From: Streptomyces flavofungini
GTDB lineage: Bacteria; Actinomycetota; Actinomycetes; Streptomycetales; Streptomycetaceae
Direction: 5' to 3'
Assembly: GCF_014650815.1 (NCBI RefSeq)
Contig: NZ_BMVR01000018.1
Location: 116,462-180,461 of the forward strand
Length of the DNA stretch: 64,000 nucleotides
A model generated the notes under the pieces. The model saw nothing but the letters and a program-made list of their open reading frames with translations. It was not told the origin of the DNA and did not search any database. The number at the start of each line of letters is the position of its first letter. The first letter of the stretch is position 1. Below are positions 34,017-43,666 of this stretch, piece after piece. The translations under genes and the position numbers were made by a program.

Positions 34017-34898
34017 CTACGGCTTGCGGCCCACCGCGCCGAACTGCGGCACCGGCTCCGCCGCCGGGAACCGCCAGCGCGCGCACGATTCGACGCCCGG
34101 GTCGAGGAGGTCGAGGCCCGCCATGAACGACAGGAACTCCGCGCGGGTGCGGCCGGTGATCGGCGGTGTCGCGTTGGCGTTCCAGAAGTCCATGGCGGGC
34201 TGGTTGTCCGCGCCGCCGACGTCGGCGTCCAGGGTCGGGTGGGTCATGACCAGGTAACTGCCGGACGGCACCGCGTCCATGAGGGTCCGCACGATGCCGC
34301 GGGCCACGTCGGTCTCGGGGATGAAGTTGAGGATGCCCAGCAGCATCACGGCCACCGGCTGCTCGAAGTCGAGGGTCTCGGCGGCGGCCCGCAGGATGCG
34401 CTCCGTGTCCCGGGCGTCCGCGTCGATGTACGCGGTCGAGCCCTCGGGGGAGCTGGTGAGCAGGGCGTTGGCGTGGGTGAGGACGATGGGGTCGTTGTCG
34501 ACGTACACGATGCGCGCGTCGGGCGCGAGGCGCTGCGCGACCTCATGGGTGTTGTCGCCCGTGGGCAGGCCCGTACCGATGTCCAGTAACTGGCGGATGC
34601 CCGCGTCGCCCACCAGATGTGCCACCGCGCGGCCGAGGAACGCCCGGTCCGCGCGGGCGACTTGGCCGATGCCGGGGAACATCTCGACGACCTGCTCGCC
34701 GACCGCGCGGTCCACCGAGTAGTTGTCCTTGCCGCCCAGCCAGTAGTTCCAGACGCGGGCGTTGTGCGCCATGTCGGTGCGTATCCGCCCGGCGCCGTCG
34801 GTGCTGTCGGCGCTGTCGGTGTTCTCCGCGTGCCGTGTGTTCGTGGCGTTCGCCGTGTTCGCTGTGTTCGCCGTGCTCCTTGCGTGCTCTGCGCTCAA
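34017..34898 (-). CDS. SAM-dependent methyltransferase, DUF574/SAV2177 family
   Basis: A 293-residue member of the actinobacterial DUF574 methyltransferase family. Typical are MAHNARVWNYWLGGKDNYSVDRA, here seen as VWNYWLGGKDNYSVDR, the SAM site LLDIGTGLPTGDN, VDNDPIVLTHANALL and DLLDPGVESC. Streptomyces carries dozens of copies; the substrates are unknown. Residues 8-36 form a low-complexity tail of Asn/Thr/Ala/Asp triplets from a 9-base DNA repeat (about 34802-34880). The start overlaps the GDPD gene end by four bases on the same strand, so the two are coupled. Confidence 0.85.
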   Translation of the reverse strand: MSAEHARSTANTANTANATNTRHAENTDSADSTDGAGRIRTDMAHNARVWNYWLGGKDNYSVDRAVGEQVVEMFPGIGQVARADRAFLGRAVAHLVGDAGIRQLLDIGTGLPTGDNTHEVAQRLAPDARIVYVDNDPIVLTHANALLTSSPEGSTAYIDADARDTERILRAAAETLDFEQPVAVMLLGILNFIPETDVARGIVRTLMDAVPSGSYLVMTHPTLDADVGGADNQPAMDFWNANATPPITGRTRAEFLSFMAGLDLLDPGVESCARWRFPAAEPVPQFGAVGRKP

Positions 34899-35620
34899 TC
34901 GTGAGGTTCCTTCCCCGTCTCCTGGCGAGGCCGCCGGGGCCCTCGGGACAGCTCGGCGGCGAGTGCGTCCACGCGGTTGGTGGTGATCGAGTCCACCCCG
35001 TGGGAGATGAGCTTACGCATGGAGCGTCGGGTGTCGGGAGTCCACGCCGAGACCAGCAGACCGCTCGCGTGCACATGGTCGACCAGGCCCCGACTCACCA
35101 GGCCGAAACGGTAGTTGAGCCAGCGCGGGCCGATCGCGGCGAGCAGCGCGGGCCGGGGCGGGGCGAGCGACTTCCAGGTGAGGGCGATCTCCGCGGCCGG
35201 GTCCGCGGCCCGCACGGCGAGCATCGCGTCGGGGCCCGCGCAGTAGTACGCCCGGTCGGCGGCACCGCAGTCGCCGATGACGCCGACGATTCCGCGCACC
35301 GCCTCGGGGGTCGCGCCCGGGAGGTCCACGAGGACGCGGTGGCCGTCCGTCTCCTTCAGGGCCTCTTCGAGGGTGGGCACGCCGCCGCCGGTCAGACCGC
35401 GCACTTCGTCGGCGGACAGCGCGGACAGGGGGCGATCGTGCTCCCAGAGGCGGGTGAGGCTCGCGTCGTGCAGCAGGACGGGGACGCCGTCGCGGGTCGG
35501 GCGGACGTCGATCTCCACGGCGTCCGCGCCCCGTTCGAGCGCCGAGCGCAGGGAGGGGAGGGTGTTCTCGCAGACGCGGTAGGGGTCGCCTCGGTGGGCG
35601 ACGGCAGTCACGGTGCGCAT
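34895..35620 (-). CDS. glycerophosphodiester phosphodiesterase
   Basis: A 241-residue GDPD-family phosphodiesterase, cytosolic, that hydrolyses glycerophosphodiesters to glycerol-3-phosphate and an alcohol. The TIM-barrel motifs are complete: AHRGDPYRVCENT (His9, Arg10, Glu18), AVEIDV (Glu36, Asp38), VLLHDASLTR (His51). No signal peptide is seen. ATG 35620 (MRTVTAVAHRG) was chosen; an ATG three codons earlier is possible. It is upstream of the methyltransferase in a coupled pair and is separated from the adenosine deaminase gene by a terminator. Confidence 0.9.
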   Translation of the reverse strand: MRTVTAVAHRGDPYRVCENTLPSLRSALERGADAVEIDVRPTRDGVPVLLHDASLTRLWEHDRPLSALSADEVRGLTGGGVPTLEEALKETDGHRVLVDLPGATPEAVRGIVGVIGDCGAADRAYYCAGPDAMLAVRAADPAAEIALTWKSLAPPRPALLAAIGPRWLNYRFGLVSRGLVDHVHASGLLVSAWTPDTRRSMRKLISHGVDSITTNRVDALAAELSRGPRRPRQETGKEPHD

Positions 35621-35639
35621 GGCACCCATTGTGGCGGGG

Positions 35640-35674
35640 GACGGGCCCCGGGGCTGGTCGGCCCGGGGCCCGTC
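35640..35674 (-). terminator. terminator after the adenosine deaminase gene
   Basis: GACGGGCCCCGGG (35640-35652) pairs perfectly with CCCGGGGCCCGTC (35662-35674), loop 9 bases. It lies 20 bases beyond the minus-strand adenosine deaminase stop and just upstream of the GDPD start, so it both ends the first and insulates the second. Confidence 0.82.
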
Positions 35675-35693
35675 CGCGCGCTCCCGAGTTGTG

Positions 35694-36749
35694 TCAGGAG
35701 GCCAGCCAGTTCTCCGTGTACGCGTCGATCTCGGCGGTGATCCTGTCCTTGCCCGCCCGGTCCAGGAACGACGCCTCGACGCCGTTCTTCGCGAGGGCGG
35801 CGATGCCGCGCTCGTCGAGGCCGAGGAGGCGGGCGGCGACGGCGAACTCGTTGTTGAGGTCCGTGCCGAACATGGGCGGGTCGTCGGAGTTGATGGTGAC
35901 GGTGACGCCCGCGTCCACGAACTGCTTGAGCGGGTGCTCGTCGAGGGTGGCGACGGCACGGGTCGCGATGTTCGAGGTCGGGCAGACCTCCAGCGGGATG
36001 CGGTGCTCGGCCAGGTGCGCGAGGAGCTCGGGGTCCTTGGCGGAGCTGGTGCCGTGCCCGATGCGCTCGGCGCGCAGGTGGGTGAGCGCGTCCCAGACGG
36101 TCTCCGGGCCGGTGGTCTCGCCCGCGTGCGGCACCGAGTGCAGGCCGGCGGCGATGGCGCGGTCGAAGTACGGCTTGAACTGCGGGCGCGGTACGCCGAT
36201 CTCGGGGCCGCCGAGGCCGAAGGAGACCAGGCCCTCGGGGCGGATGCCGTCGGTGGTGGCCAGCCGCACCGTCTCCGCCGCCGACTCCAGGCCCGCCTCG
36301 CCGGGGATGTCGAAGCACCAGCGCAGGACGACGCCGAGCTCGGCCTCGGCGGTCTTGCGGGCGTCCTCGATGGCGGCCATGAAGGCGTGCTCGTCGATGC
36401 CGCGGCGGGTGGAGGAGAAGGGGGTGATGGTCAGCTCGGCGTACCGCACGTTCTGCCGGGACAGCTCGCGGGCCACCTCGAAGGTGAGGAGCTGGACGTC
36501 GTCGGGGGTGCGGATCAGGTCCACGACGGACAGGTACACCTGGACGAAGTGCGCGAAGTCCGTGAACGTGAAGTAGTCCGCGAGGGCCTCGATGTCCGTG
36601 GGCACCTTCGAGTCGGGGTGCCGGGCGGCGAGGGCGGAGACGATCCGGGGAGAGGCGGAGCCGACGTGGTGGACGTGGAGTTCGGCCTTGGGCAGTCCGG
36701 CGATGAACGCTTGTGTCTGCGCGGCGGGCTGAGTCTGGTGGTCGGACAT
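35694..36749 (-). CDS. adenosine deaminase family enzyme
   Basis: A 351-residue zinc amidohydrolase converting adenosine to inosine (purine salvage). Metal ligands are His25 and His27 in AELHVHHVGS, a His in SVPHAGETTGPE, and Asp in TINSDDPPMFGTDL; RIGHGTSS and EVCPTSN are also conserved. HVHH in place of the common HLHL/HxHLDG is a known Streptomyces variant, so adenosine is likely but adenine or a modified nucleoside cannot be excluded. ATG 36749. The 342 bases upstream hold a tandem repeat but no clear promoter. Confidence 0.9.
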   Translation of the reverse strand: MSDHQTQPAAQTQAFIAGLPKAELHVHHVGSASPRIVSALAARHPDSKVPTDIEALADYFTFTDFAHFVQVYLSVVDLIRTPDDVQLLTFEVARELSRQNVRYAELTITPFSSTRRGIDEHAFMAAIEDARKTAEAELGVVLRWCFDIPGEAGLESAAETVRLATTDGIRPEGLVSFGLGGPEIGVPRPQFKPYFDRAIAAGLHSVPHAGETTGPETVWDALTHLRAERIGHGTSSAKDPELLAHLAEHRIPLEVCPTSNIATRAVATLDEHPLKQFVDAGVTVTINSDDPPMFGTDLNNEFAVAARLLGLDERGIAALAKNGVEASFLDRAGKDRITAEIDAYTENWLAS

Positions 36750-36928
36750 GGGTTCCTCCCCGGAACACGGTGTGATCGGCTGATCGGTCGACCCGTGGGT
36801 CGGGGATCATCGTAGGACGCGGATCCCGGCCGGAACCGGGCGGCCACCCGCCCCGCCCCCGGCCGCGACGGCGACTCCTCCCGGGCGGACCGGGCGGACC
36901 GGGTGGCTGCCGCAGCCGCTCCCCGGGG

Positions 36929-37113
36929 CGCGACAAGGCCGCAGCCGCCCCGCCCCCCGCCATGACAGGCCGCTCCCGCAGCCGCCCCGCCCCCCCCGCC
37001 ATGACAGGCCGCTCCCGCAGCCGCCCCGATACCCCCCGCCATGACAGGCCGCTCCCGCAGCCGCCCCGATACCCCCGCCACGACAGGCCCGCTACCGCAG
37101 CCGCTCCCGCGCC
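36929..37113. repeat. tandem repeat of 39-40 bases
   Basis: The unit GCCATGACAGGCCGCTCCCG followed by CAGCCGCCCCGATACCCCC starts at 36959, 36998, 37038 and, diverged, 37077; a partial copy precedes it at 36929. There are no variable spacers, so it is not CRISPR. It fills most of the 342-base gap (36750-37091) between adenosine deaminase and NADAR and runs into the last codons of the NADAR gene. The rest of this gap is simple G/C-rich sequence. Confidence 0.9.
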
Positions 37114-37625
37114 TCCATCAGCGCCGACCCCAGCAGGTTCAGCCCCCGCCACCCCGCGGGATCCGCGATCCGCGGATCGTCGGCGGCCAGGCCGACGCCC
37201 CACACCCGGTCCACGGGGCTCGCCTCGACCAGCACCCGGTCGCCCGTACCGACGAGATACGCCCGCAGCGCCCCGTCCGACGAGAACTTCCGCACCGACC
37301 CCTCGACCACGATCCCGAAGCGCTCCCGCTCCCAGACCTGATCGTCGAAGTCCCGCACGTGCCGCCCCGCCCGCTTCGCCTCGGCGGGCGTACGCGCCGC
37401 GAGCGCCGCCCGCTCGGCCTCCGCGTCACCGAAGAGGCGGGCCTTCCGGGCCATCATCCAGTGCTCCGCCGTCGCGTACGCCACGCCGTCGGCCGTGAAC
37501 GGCGAGGGCCACCACTGGCTGAAACAGCTCGCCCCCAGCGCACCGTCCCGGCGCGGGGCGTGCCCCCAGAAGTACAGGTACTCGGCCCCGCCCTTCCCCG
37601 TGTCCTCCCCTGTGAAATCCCTCAT
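37092..37625 (-). CDS. NADAR family protein (YbiA-like)
   Basis: A 177-residue NADAR-domain protein: YLYFWGHAPRRDG, ASCFSQWWPSPFTADGVAY, ATAEHWMMARKARLFGD, FGIVVEGSVRKFS and AAADDP-like C-terminal residues DRVWGVGLAADDPRIADP. NADAR proteins remove ADP-ribose from guanine in DNA or act on riboflavin intermediates (YbiA is an N-glycosidase). Which applies here is not evident; no DarT-like toxin is adjacent. ATG 37625 (MRDFTGEDTG) was chosen over one ten codons upstream. The last codons lie in the tandem-repeat block, which suggests the repeat expanded into the gene end. Confidence 0.87.
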   Translation of the reverse strand: MRDFTGEDTGKGGAEYLYFWGHAPRRDGALGASCFSQWWPSPFTADGVAYATAEHWMMARKARLFGDAEAERAALAARTPAEAKRAGRHVRDFDDQVWERERFGIVVEGSVRKFSSDGALRAYLVGTGDRVLVEASPVDRVWGVGLAADDPRIADPAGWRGLNLLGSALMEARERLR

Positions 37626-37832
37626 GCACGCCACCCTGGCAGGCACCACTGACATTCCGTCCCTCCTTTTCCAAGCCGACTCGACACCTGGTCGACAGAT
37701 TCCGTCGCGTAACCAAAAGGCAACAACGGAATCACTTGTTGGGCTATCGGCCCTCTGTCAGGATCGGCACTCAAATCGATCTGGAACTACGCCGACCCTC
37801 TCGGGACGGGGCGGCCGGCGGAGGAGAGCGTC

Positions 37833-39338
37833 ATGCACACATTCCAGGCGCGGGACCGTTTCGCGGACGGCGCCCAGTACATCGCGGGACGCCTCACCCA
37901 GGGCACCTCGGGCCGCACCCACGCGGTCGTCGATCCGGCCACGGGCGAGGAGGTCCTGACGTACGAGCTCGCGGGCCCCAAGGATGTCGACACCGCCGTC
38001 GCCGCGGCCGCGGCCGCGTACGACGGCTGGGCGGCCGCCGGCCCCGGTGAGCGCTCCGACGCCATGCACCGCTTCGCCGGGGAGCTGTCCGCGCGCGCCG
38101 AGGAGCTGGCGCAGGCCGAGTCCCTGCAGTGCGGCAAGCCGATCAAGCTGAGCCGCGAGTTCGACGTGCCGGGGACCATCGACAACACCTCCTTCTTCGC
38201 GGGCGCGGCCCGCCACCTGCAGGGCCAGTCGGCGGGGGAGTACGACGGCGGCGACCACACCTCGTACGTACGCCGCGAGCCGATCGGTGTCGTCGGCTCC
38301 ATCGCGCCCTGGAACTATCCCCTCCAGATGGCCGCCTGGAAGGTCCTGCCGGCCATCGCCGCGGGCAACACCATCGTCCTGAAGCCCGCCGAGCTCACCC
38401 CCTTCACGTCCCTGCTCTTCGCCGAGGCCGCCACCGCCGCCGGGATCCCCGACGGCGTCGTCAACATCGTCACCGGCGCGGGCAAGGAGGCGGGCGAGCA
38501 CCTGGTCGGCCACCCCGACGTCGTCATGACGTCCTTCACCGGGTCGACCGGCGTCGGCAAGCGCGTCGCGGAGGTCGCCACCGCCACCGTCAAGCGGCTG
38601 CACCTGGAGCTCGGCGGCAAGGCGCCCTTCGTGGTCTTCGACGACGCCGACCTGGAGGCCGCCGTGCACGGGGCCGTCGCGGGCGCCCTCATCAACAGCG
38701 GCCAGGACTGCACGGCCGCCACGCGCGCGTACGTGCAGCGGCCGCTGTACGACGCCTTCGTGGCGGGCGTCGCCGACCTGATGGCGACCGTGCGGCTCGG
38801 CGACCCCTTCGACCCGGCCACCGACCTCGGCCCGCTCATCTCGCACGCGCACCGCGACCGCGTCGCCGCCTTCGTCGACCGGGCCCGCTCCTCCGCGCGC
38901 GTGGTGACGGGCGGCGCGGCCCTCGACCACCCGGGCGCGTACTACCGGCCGACCCTCATCGCGGACGCCGCGCAGGACAGCGAGGTGGTGCAGGCGGAGA
39001 TCTTCGGCCCGGTGCTCGTCGTGCTGCCCTTCGACGCGGACGCCGACGGCATCCGCCTCGCCAACGACACCCCCTACGGGCTCGCCGCCTCCGCCTGGAC
39101 CCGGGACGTCTTCCGCGCCAACCGCGCCACCCGCGAGATCAAGGCGGGCTGCGTCTGGGTCAACGACCACATCCCGATCCTCAGCGAGATGCCGCACGGC
39201 GGCTACAAGGCGTCCGGCTACGGCAAGGACATGTCCGCCTACTCCTTCGAGGAGTACACGCAGATCAAGCACGTCATGTTCGACAACACCGCGGTGGCCA
39301 GGAAGGACTGGCACCGCACGATCTTCGGGGACCGCTAG
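37833..39338 (+). CDS. second gamma-aminobutyraldehyde dehydrogenase
   Basis: A 501-residue aldehyde dehydrogenase. The general base is in HLELGGKAPFV and the catalytic Cys in NSGQDCTAATR, almost the same as in the enzyme at 23959, so both should act on 4-aminobutanal or a related aminoaldehyde. It starts at ATG 37833 and heads the operon of potD, potA, potB, potC and the amine oxidase gene. A hairpin at 39353-39380 separates it from potD. The promoter should lie in the 207-base gap shared with the divergent NADAR gene; I could not define it. Confidence 0.92.
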   Translation: MHTFQARDRFADGAQYIAGRLTQGTSGRTHAVVDPATGEEVLTYELAGPKDVDTAVAAAAAAYDGWAAAGPGERSDAMHRFAGELSARAEELAQAESLQCGKPIKLSREFDVPGTIDNTSFFAGAARHLQGQSAGEYDGGDHTSYVRREPIGVVGSIAPWNYPLQMAAWKVLPAIAAGNTIVLKPAELTPFTSLLFAEAATAAGIPDGVVNIVTGAGKEAGEHLVGHPDVVMTSFTGSTGVGKRVAEVATATVKRLHLELGGKAPFVVFDDADLEAAVHGAVAGALINSGQDCTAATRAYVQRPLYDAFVAGVADLMATVRLGDPFDPATDLGPLISHAHRDRVAAFVDRARSSARVVTGGAALDHPGAYYRPTLIADAAQDSEVVQAEIFGPVLVVLPFDADADGIRLANDTPYGLAASAWTRDVFRANRATREIKAGCVWVNDHIPILSEMPHGGYKASGYGKDMSAYSFEEYTQIKHVMFDNTAVARKDWHRTIFGDR

Positions 39339-39352
39339 CCGCACGCGGGGAC

Positions 39353-39380
39353 GGGCGCCGCGCGACCGGGCGGCGCCCGC
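39353..39380 (+). other. intercistronic hairpin between dehydrogenase and PotD genes
   Basis: CGGGCGCCGC (39353-39362) and GCGGCGCCCG (39371-39380) pair perfectly over ten positions with an 8-base loop. There is no T-run. It is well placed to slow RNA decay or to terminate part of the transcripts, so that enzyme and transporter levels differ. Confidence 0.6.
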
Positions 39381-39410
39381 CCGCTCACCTCCCGAAAGGG
39401 CAGAAAGCGC

Positions 39411-40655
39411 ATGGAGCAGTACGAGCCCGACACTGTGTCCCCGGCCCAGCTCGCCGCCATGCGGCGCAGCCTGCGCGGCGTCCCCGCCGCCATCGGCCGC
39501 CGTTCGGTGCTGCGCGCCTCCGCCGGCGGTGTGCTCGCCGCGGGCGGGCTCGGGGCGCTGAGCGCCTGCGGGATCCCCGCCGCCGGAAAGGGCGAGGGCG
39601 GCATCGCCGCGGACGACCGCTCGGACAAGGAGAAGCGGGTCAACTTCTCCAACTGGACCGAGTACATGGACGTCGACGAGGACGAGCGGCGCCCCACCCT
39701 CGACGCGTTCACCGAGCGCACCGGGATCAAGGTCAAGTACACCGAGGACATCAACGACAACAACGAGTTCTTCGGCAAGGTCAAACCGCAGCTCGCCGCC
39801 GGTCAGGACACCGGCCGGGACCTGATCTGCGTCACGGACTGGCTCGCCGCCCGCCTCATCCGCTTCGGCTGGGTGCAGAAGCTCGACCCGGCCCAGCTTC
39901 CGCACGCCTACGCCAACCTGTCCGCCCAGTTCCGCTCGCCCGACTGGGACCCCGGGCGCGCGTACTCGTACCCCTGGACCGGCATCTCCACCGTCATCGC
40001 GTACAACAAGAAGGCGACCGACGGGGAGAAGATCACCTCGGTGTCGCAGCTCCTGGACGAGCCGAAGCTCAAGGGGCGCGTGGGCTTCCTGTCCGAGATG
40101 CGCGACACCATGGGGATGGTCCTGCTCGACCTCGGCAAGGACCCCGCGAAGTTCACCGACGACGACTTCGACGCGGCCGTGGCCCGGCTCCAGAAGGCCG
40201 TCGACAAGAGGCAGATCCGTCGCTTCACCGGCAACGACTACACCGCCGACCTCGACAAGGGCGACCTCGCCGCGTGCGTCGCCTGGGCCGGTGACGTCGT
40301 CCAGCTCAAACTCGCCAACCCCGACATCGAGTTCGTCATCCCCGACAGCGGCTACCTCACCTCGACCGACAACCTTCTGATCCCCAACAAGGCGCGCCAC
40401 AAGCGCAACGCCGAACGGCTCATCGACTACTACTACGAGCCCGGGCCCGCGGCCCGTCTCGCCGCCTACATCAACTACGTGTGCCCCGTGGACGGCGTCC
40501 GCGACGCACTCGCGAAGATCGACCCCAAGGCCGCCGCGAACCCGCTGATCCTCCCCGACAAGGAGATGGCGGCGAAGTCGCACGCCTTCCGCTCCCTCAC
40601 CCCGAAGGAAGAGACCGCCTACGAGGGCAAGTTCGCGAAGCTGACCGGTTCCTGA
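39411..40655 (+). CDS. potD: PotD-like polyamine ABC transporter substrate-binding lipoprotein
   Basis: A 414-residue extracellular binding protein. The leader is a twin-arginine lipoprotein signal: Arg30-Arg31 in GRRSVLRASAGG and lipobox LSAC with Cys53. Mature motifs: FSNWTEYMDVDEDE, FTERTGIKVKYTEDIND, YPWTGISTVIAYNKKAT, RRFTGNDYTADLDKGDLAAC. Close to the orphan at 28603. It is followed by potA, potB and potC, so the import system is complete. ATG 39411 after AAAGGG. Confidence 0.92.
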   Translation: MEQYEPDTVSPAQLAAMRRSLRGVPAAIGRRSVLRASAGGVLAAGGLGALSACGIPAAGKGEGGIAADDRSDKEKRVNFSNWTEYMDVDEDERRPTLDAFTERTGIKVKYTEDINDNNEFFGKVKPQLAAGQDTGRDLICVTDWLAARLIRFGWVQKLDPAQLPHAYANLSAQFRSPDWDPGRAYSYPWTGISTVIAYNKKATDGEKITSVSQLLDEPKLKGRVGFLSEMRDTMGMVLLDLGKDPAKFTDDDFDAAVARLQKAVDKRQIRRFTGNDYTADLDKGDLAACVAWAGDVVQLKLANPDIEFVIPDSGYLTSTDNLLIPNKARHKRNAERLIDYYYEPGPAARLAAYINYVCPVDGVRDALAKIDPKAAANPLILPDKEMAAKSHAFRSLTPKEETAYEGKFAKLTGS

Positions 40656-40733
40656 CATCGACCGGTCCCCGACACCGGCCTTCCGGCTCCCCGCCCCCAG
40701 CGGTAAACACCTCGACCTCCTCTGGACGCCAAC

Positions 40734-41884
<1,151 letters not shown>

Positions 41885-41888
<4 letters not shown>

Positions 41889-42811
41889 GCACCCTCACCG
41901 AGGCCGCGCCCCCCGAGGCCGACGAGCCCCCGGCGCGCCCGCCCCGCAAGCGCGGCCGCCTCGTCCCCTACTGGCTCCTGCTGCCCGGCATCCTCTGGCT
42001 GCTCGTCTTCTTCGCGCTGCCGCTCGTCTACCAGGCGTCGACCTCGGTGCAGACCGGCTCCCTCGAAGAGGGCTACAAGGTCACCTGGCACTTCGCCACC
42101 TACTGGGACGCGCTCGGCGACTACTGGCCGCAGTTCCTGCGCTCGGTCCTCTACGCGGGCGCCGCCACCATCCTGTGCCTGCTCCTCGGCTATCCGCTGG
42201 CCTACCTGATCGCGTTCCGCGCGGGCCGCTGGCGCAACCTGATCCTCGTCCTGGTGATAGCGCCGTTCTTCACCAGCTTCCTCATCCGCACGCTGGCCTG
42301 GAAGACGATCCTCGCCGACGGCGGCCCGGTCGTCGGCGCCCTGAACAACCTGCATCTGCTCGACGTCACCAACTGGCTCGGCGCCACCGACGGCGACCGC
42401 GTCCTCGCCACCCCGCTCGCGGTGGTCTGCGGCCTCACGTACAACTTCCTGCCGTTCATGATCCTGCCGCTCTACACCTCCCTGGAGCGCATCGACGGCC
42501 GCCTGCACGAGGCGGCGGGCGACCTCTACGCCCGGCCGTCCACCACCTTCCGCAAGGTGACGTTCCCGCTGTCGATGCCCGGCGTCGTCTCCGGCACCCT
42601 GCTCACCTTCATCCCGGCGGCGGGCGACTACGTCAACGCCGATCTGCTCGGCTCCACCGACACCCGCATGGTCGGCAACGTCATCCAGACGCAGTTCCTG
42701 CGGATCCTGGACTACCCGACGGCCGCGGCGCTCTCGTTCATCCTGATGGCCGCGATCCTGCTCATGGTCACGTTCTACATCCGCAAGGCGGGGACGGAGG
42801 ATCTCGTCTGA
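41885..42811 (+). CDS. potB: polyamine ABC transporter permease PotB
   Basis: A 308-residue permease with six hydrophobic segments; the first is PYWLLLPGILWLLVFFALPL. The EAA loop reads LHEAAGDLYARPSTTFRKVT, the usual contact to the ATPase. It begins at GTG 41885, within the potA stop, and ends on the potC ATG (TGATG). The N-terminal 25 residues are charged and cytosolic. It pairs with PotC as the transmembrane channel for putrescine or spermidine. Confidence 0.93.
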
Positions 42812-43623
42812 TGGCCGTTCTCTCGGCATTCTTCCGCTGGCTGCGCCGGAATCTCGTCGTCATCGCCGGACTCGTCACGCTCGCCTATCTGCTGCTGCCC
42901 AACGTCGTCGTCACGGTCTTCTCCTTCAACAAGCCGAAGGGCCGCTTCAATTACTCCTGGCAGGAGTTCTCCCTGGACGCCTGGAAGGACCCGTGCGGCG
43001 TCGCCGACATGTGCGGCTCGCTCTCGCTGAGCCTGCAGATCGCGTTCTGGGCGACGCTCGGCGCGACCGCGCTCGGCACGATGATCGCCTTCGCGCTCGT
43101 GCGCTACCGCTTCCGCGCGCGCGGCGCCGTGAACTCGCTGATCTTCCTGCCGATGGCCATGCCCGAGGTCGTCATGGCCGCCTCGCTGCTCACGCTGTTC
43201 CTCAACATGGGCGCCCAACTCGGCTTCTGGACCGTCCTGATCGCGCACATCATGTTCTGCCTGAGCTTCGTCGTGACGGCCGTGAAGGCGCGCGTGATGT
43301 CCATGGACCCGAGGCTGGAACAGGCCGCCCAGGACCTCTACGCCGGGCCCGTGCAGACGTTCCTGCGCGTCACGCTGCCGATCGCGGCGCCCGGGATCGC
43401 CGCGGGCGCGCTGCTCGCCTTCGCGCTCTCCTTCGACGATTTCATCATCACGAACTTCAACGCCGGATCCACCGTGACGTTCCCCATGTTCGTCTGGGGA
43501 TCCGCGCAGCGGGGCACGCCCGTTCAGATCAATGTGATCGGTACGGCGATGTTCCTGATTGCCGTCCTTCTCGTGGTGGCAGGAATGCTCGTCGGAATGC
43601 GCCGCAAGAAGAAGTCGCTCTGA
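42811..43623 (+). CDS. potC: polyamine ABC transporter permease PotC
   Basis: A 270-residue permease of the PotC type with six hydrophobic segments. The EAA loop is LEQAAQDLYAGPVQTFLRVT, and SFDDFIITNFNAGSTVTFP is the typical PotC periplasmic/transmembrane segment. The start ATG shares its A with the potB stop. The C-terminus is short and basic (MRRKKKSL). The amine oxidase gene follows after 43 bases with a clear AAGGAG site. Confidence 0.93.
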   Translation: MAVLSAFFRWLRRNLVVIAGLVTLAYLLLPNVVVTVFSFNKPKGRFNYSWQEFSLDAWKDPCGVADMCGSLSLSLQIAFWATLGATALGTMIAFALVRYRFRARGAVNSLIFLPMAMPEVVMAASLLTLFLNMGAQLGFWTVLIAHIMFCLSFVVTAVKARVMSMDPRLEQAAQDLYAGPVQTFLRVTLPIAAPGIAAGALLAFALSFDDFIITNFNAGSTVTFPMFVWGSAQRGTPVQINVIGTAMFLIAVLLVVAGMLVGMRRKKKSL

Positions 43624-43666
43624 GCGACGACACGTCGTCTCCCTGAACTCCGAAGGAGTGGAAATC

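Noticed and set aside
36929..37113. Possible CRISPR array
   Set aside because: The units follow each other directly with no unique spacers, and no cas gene is present.
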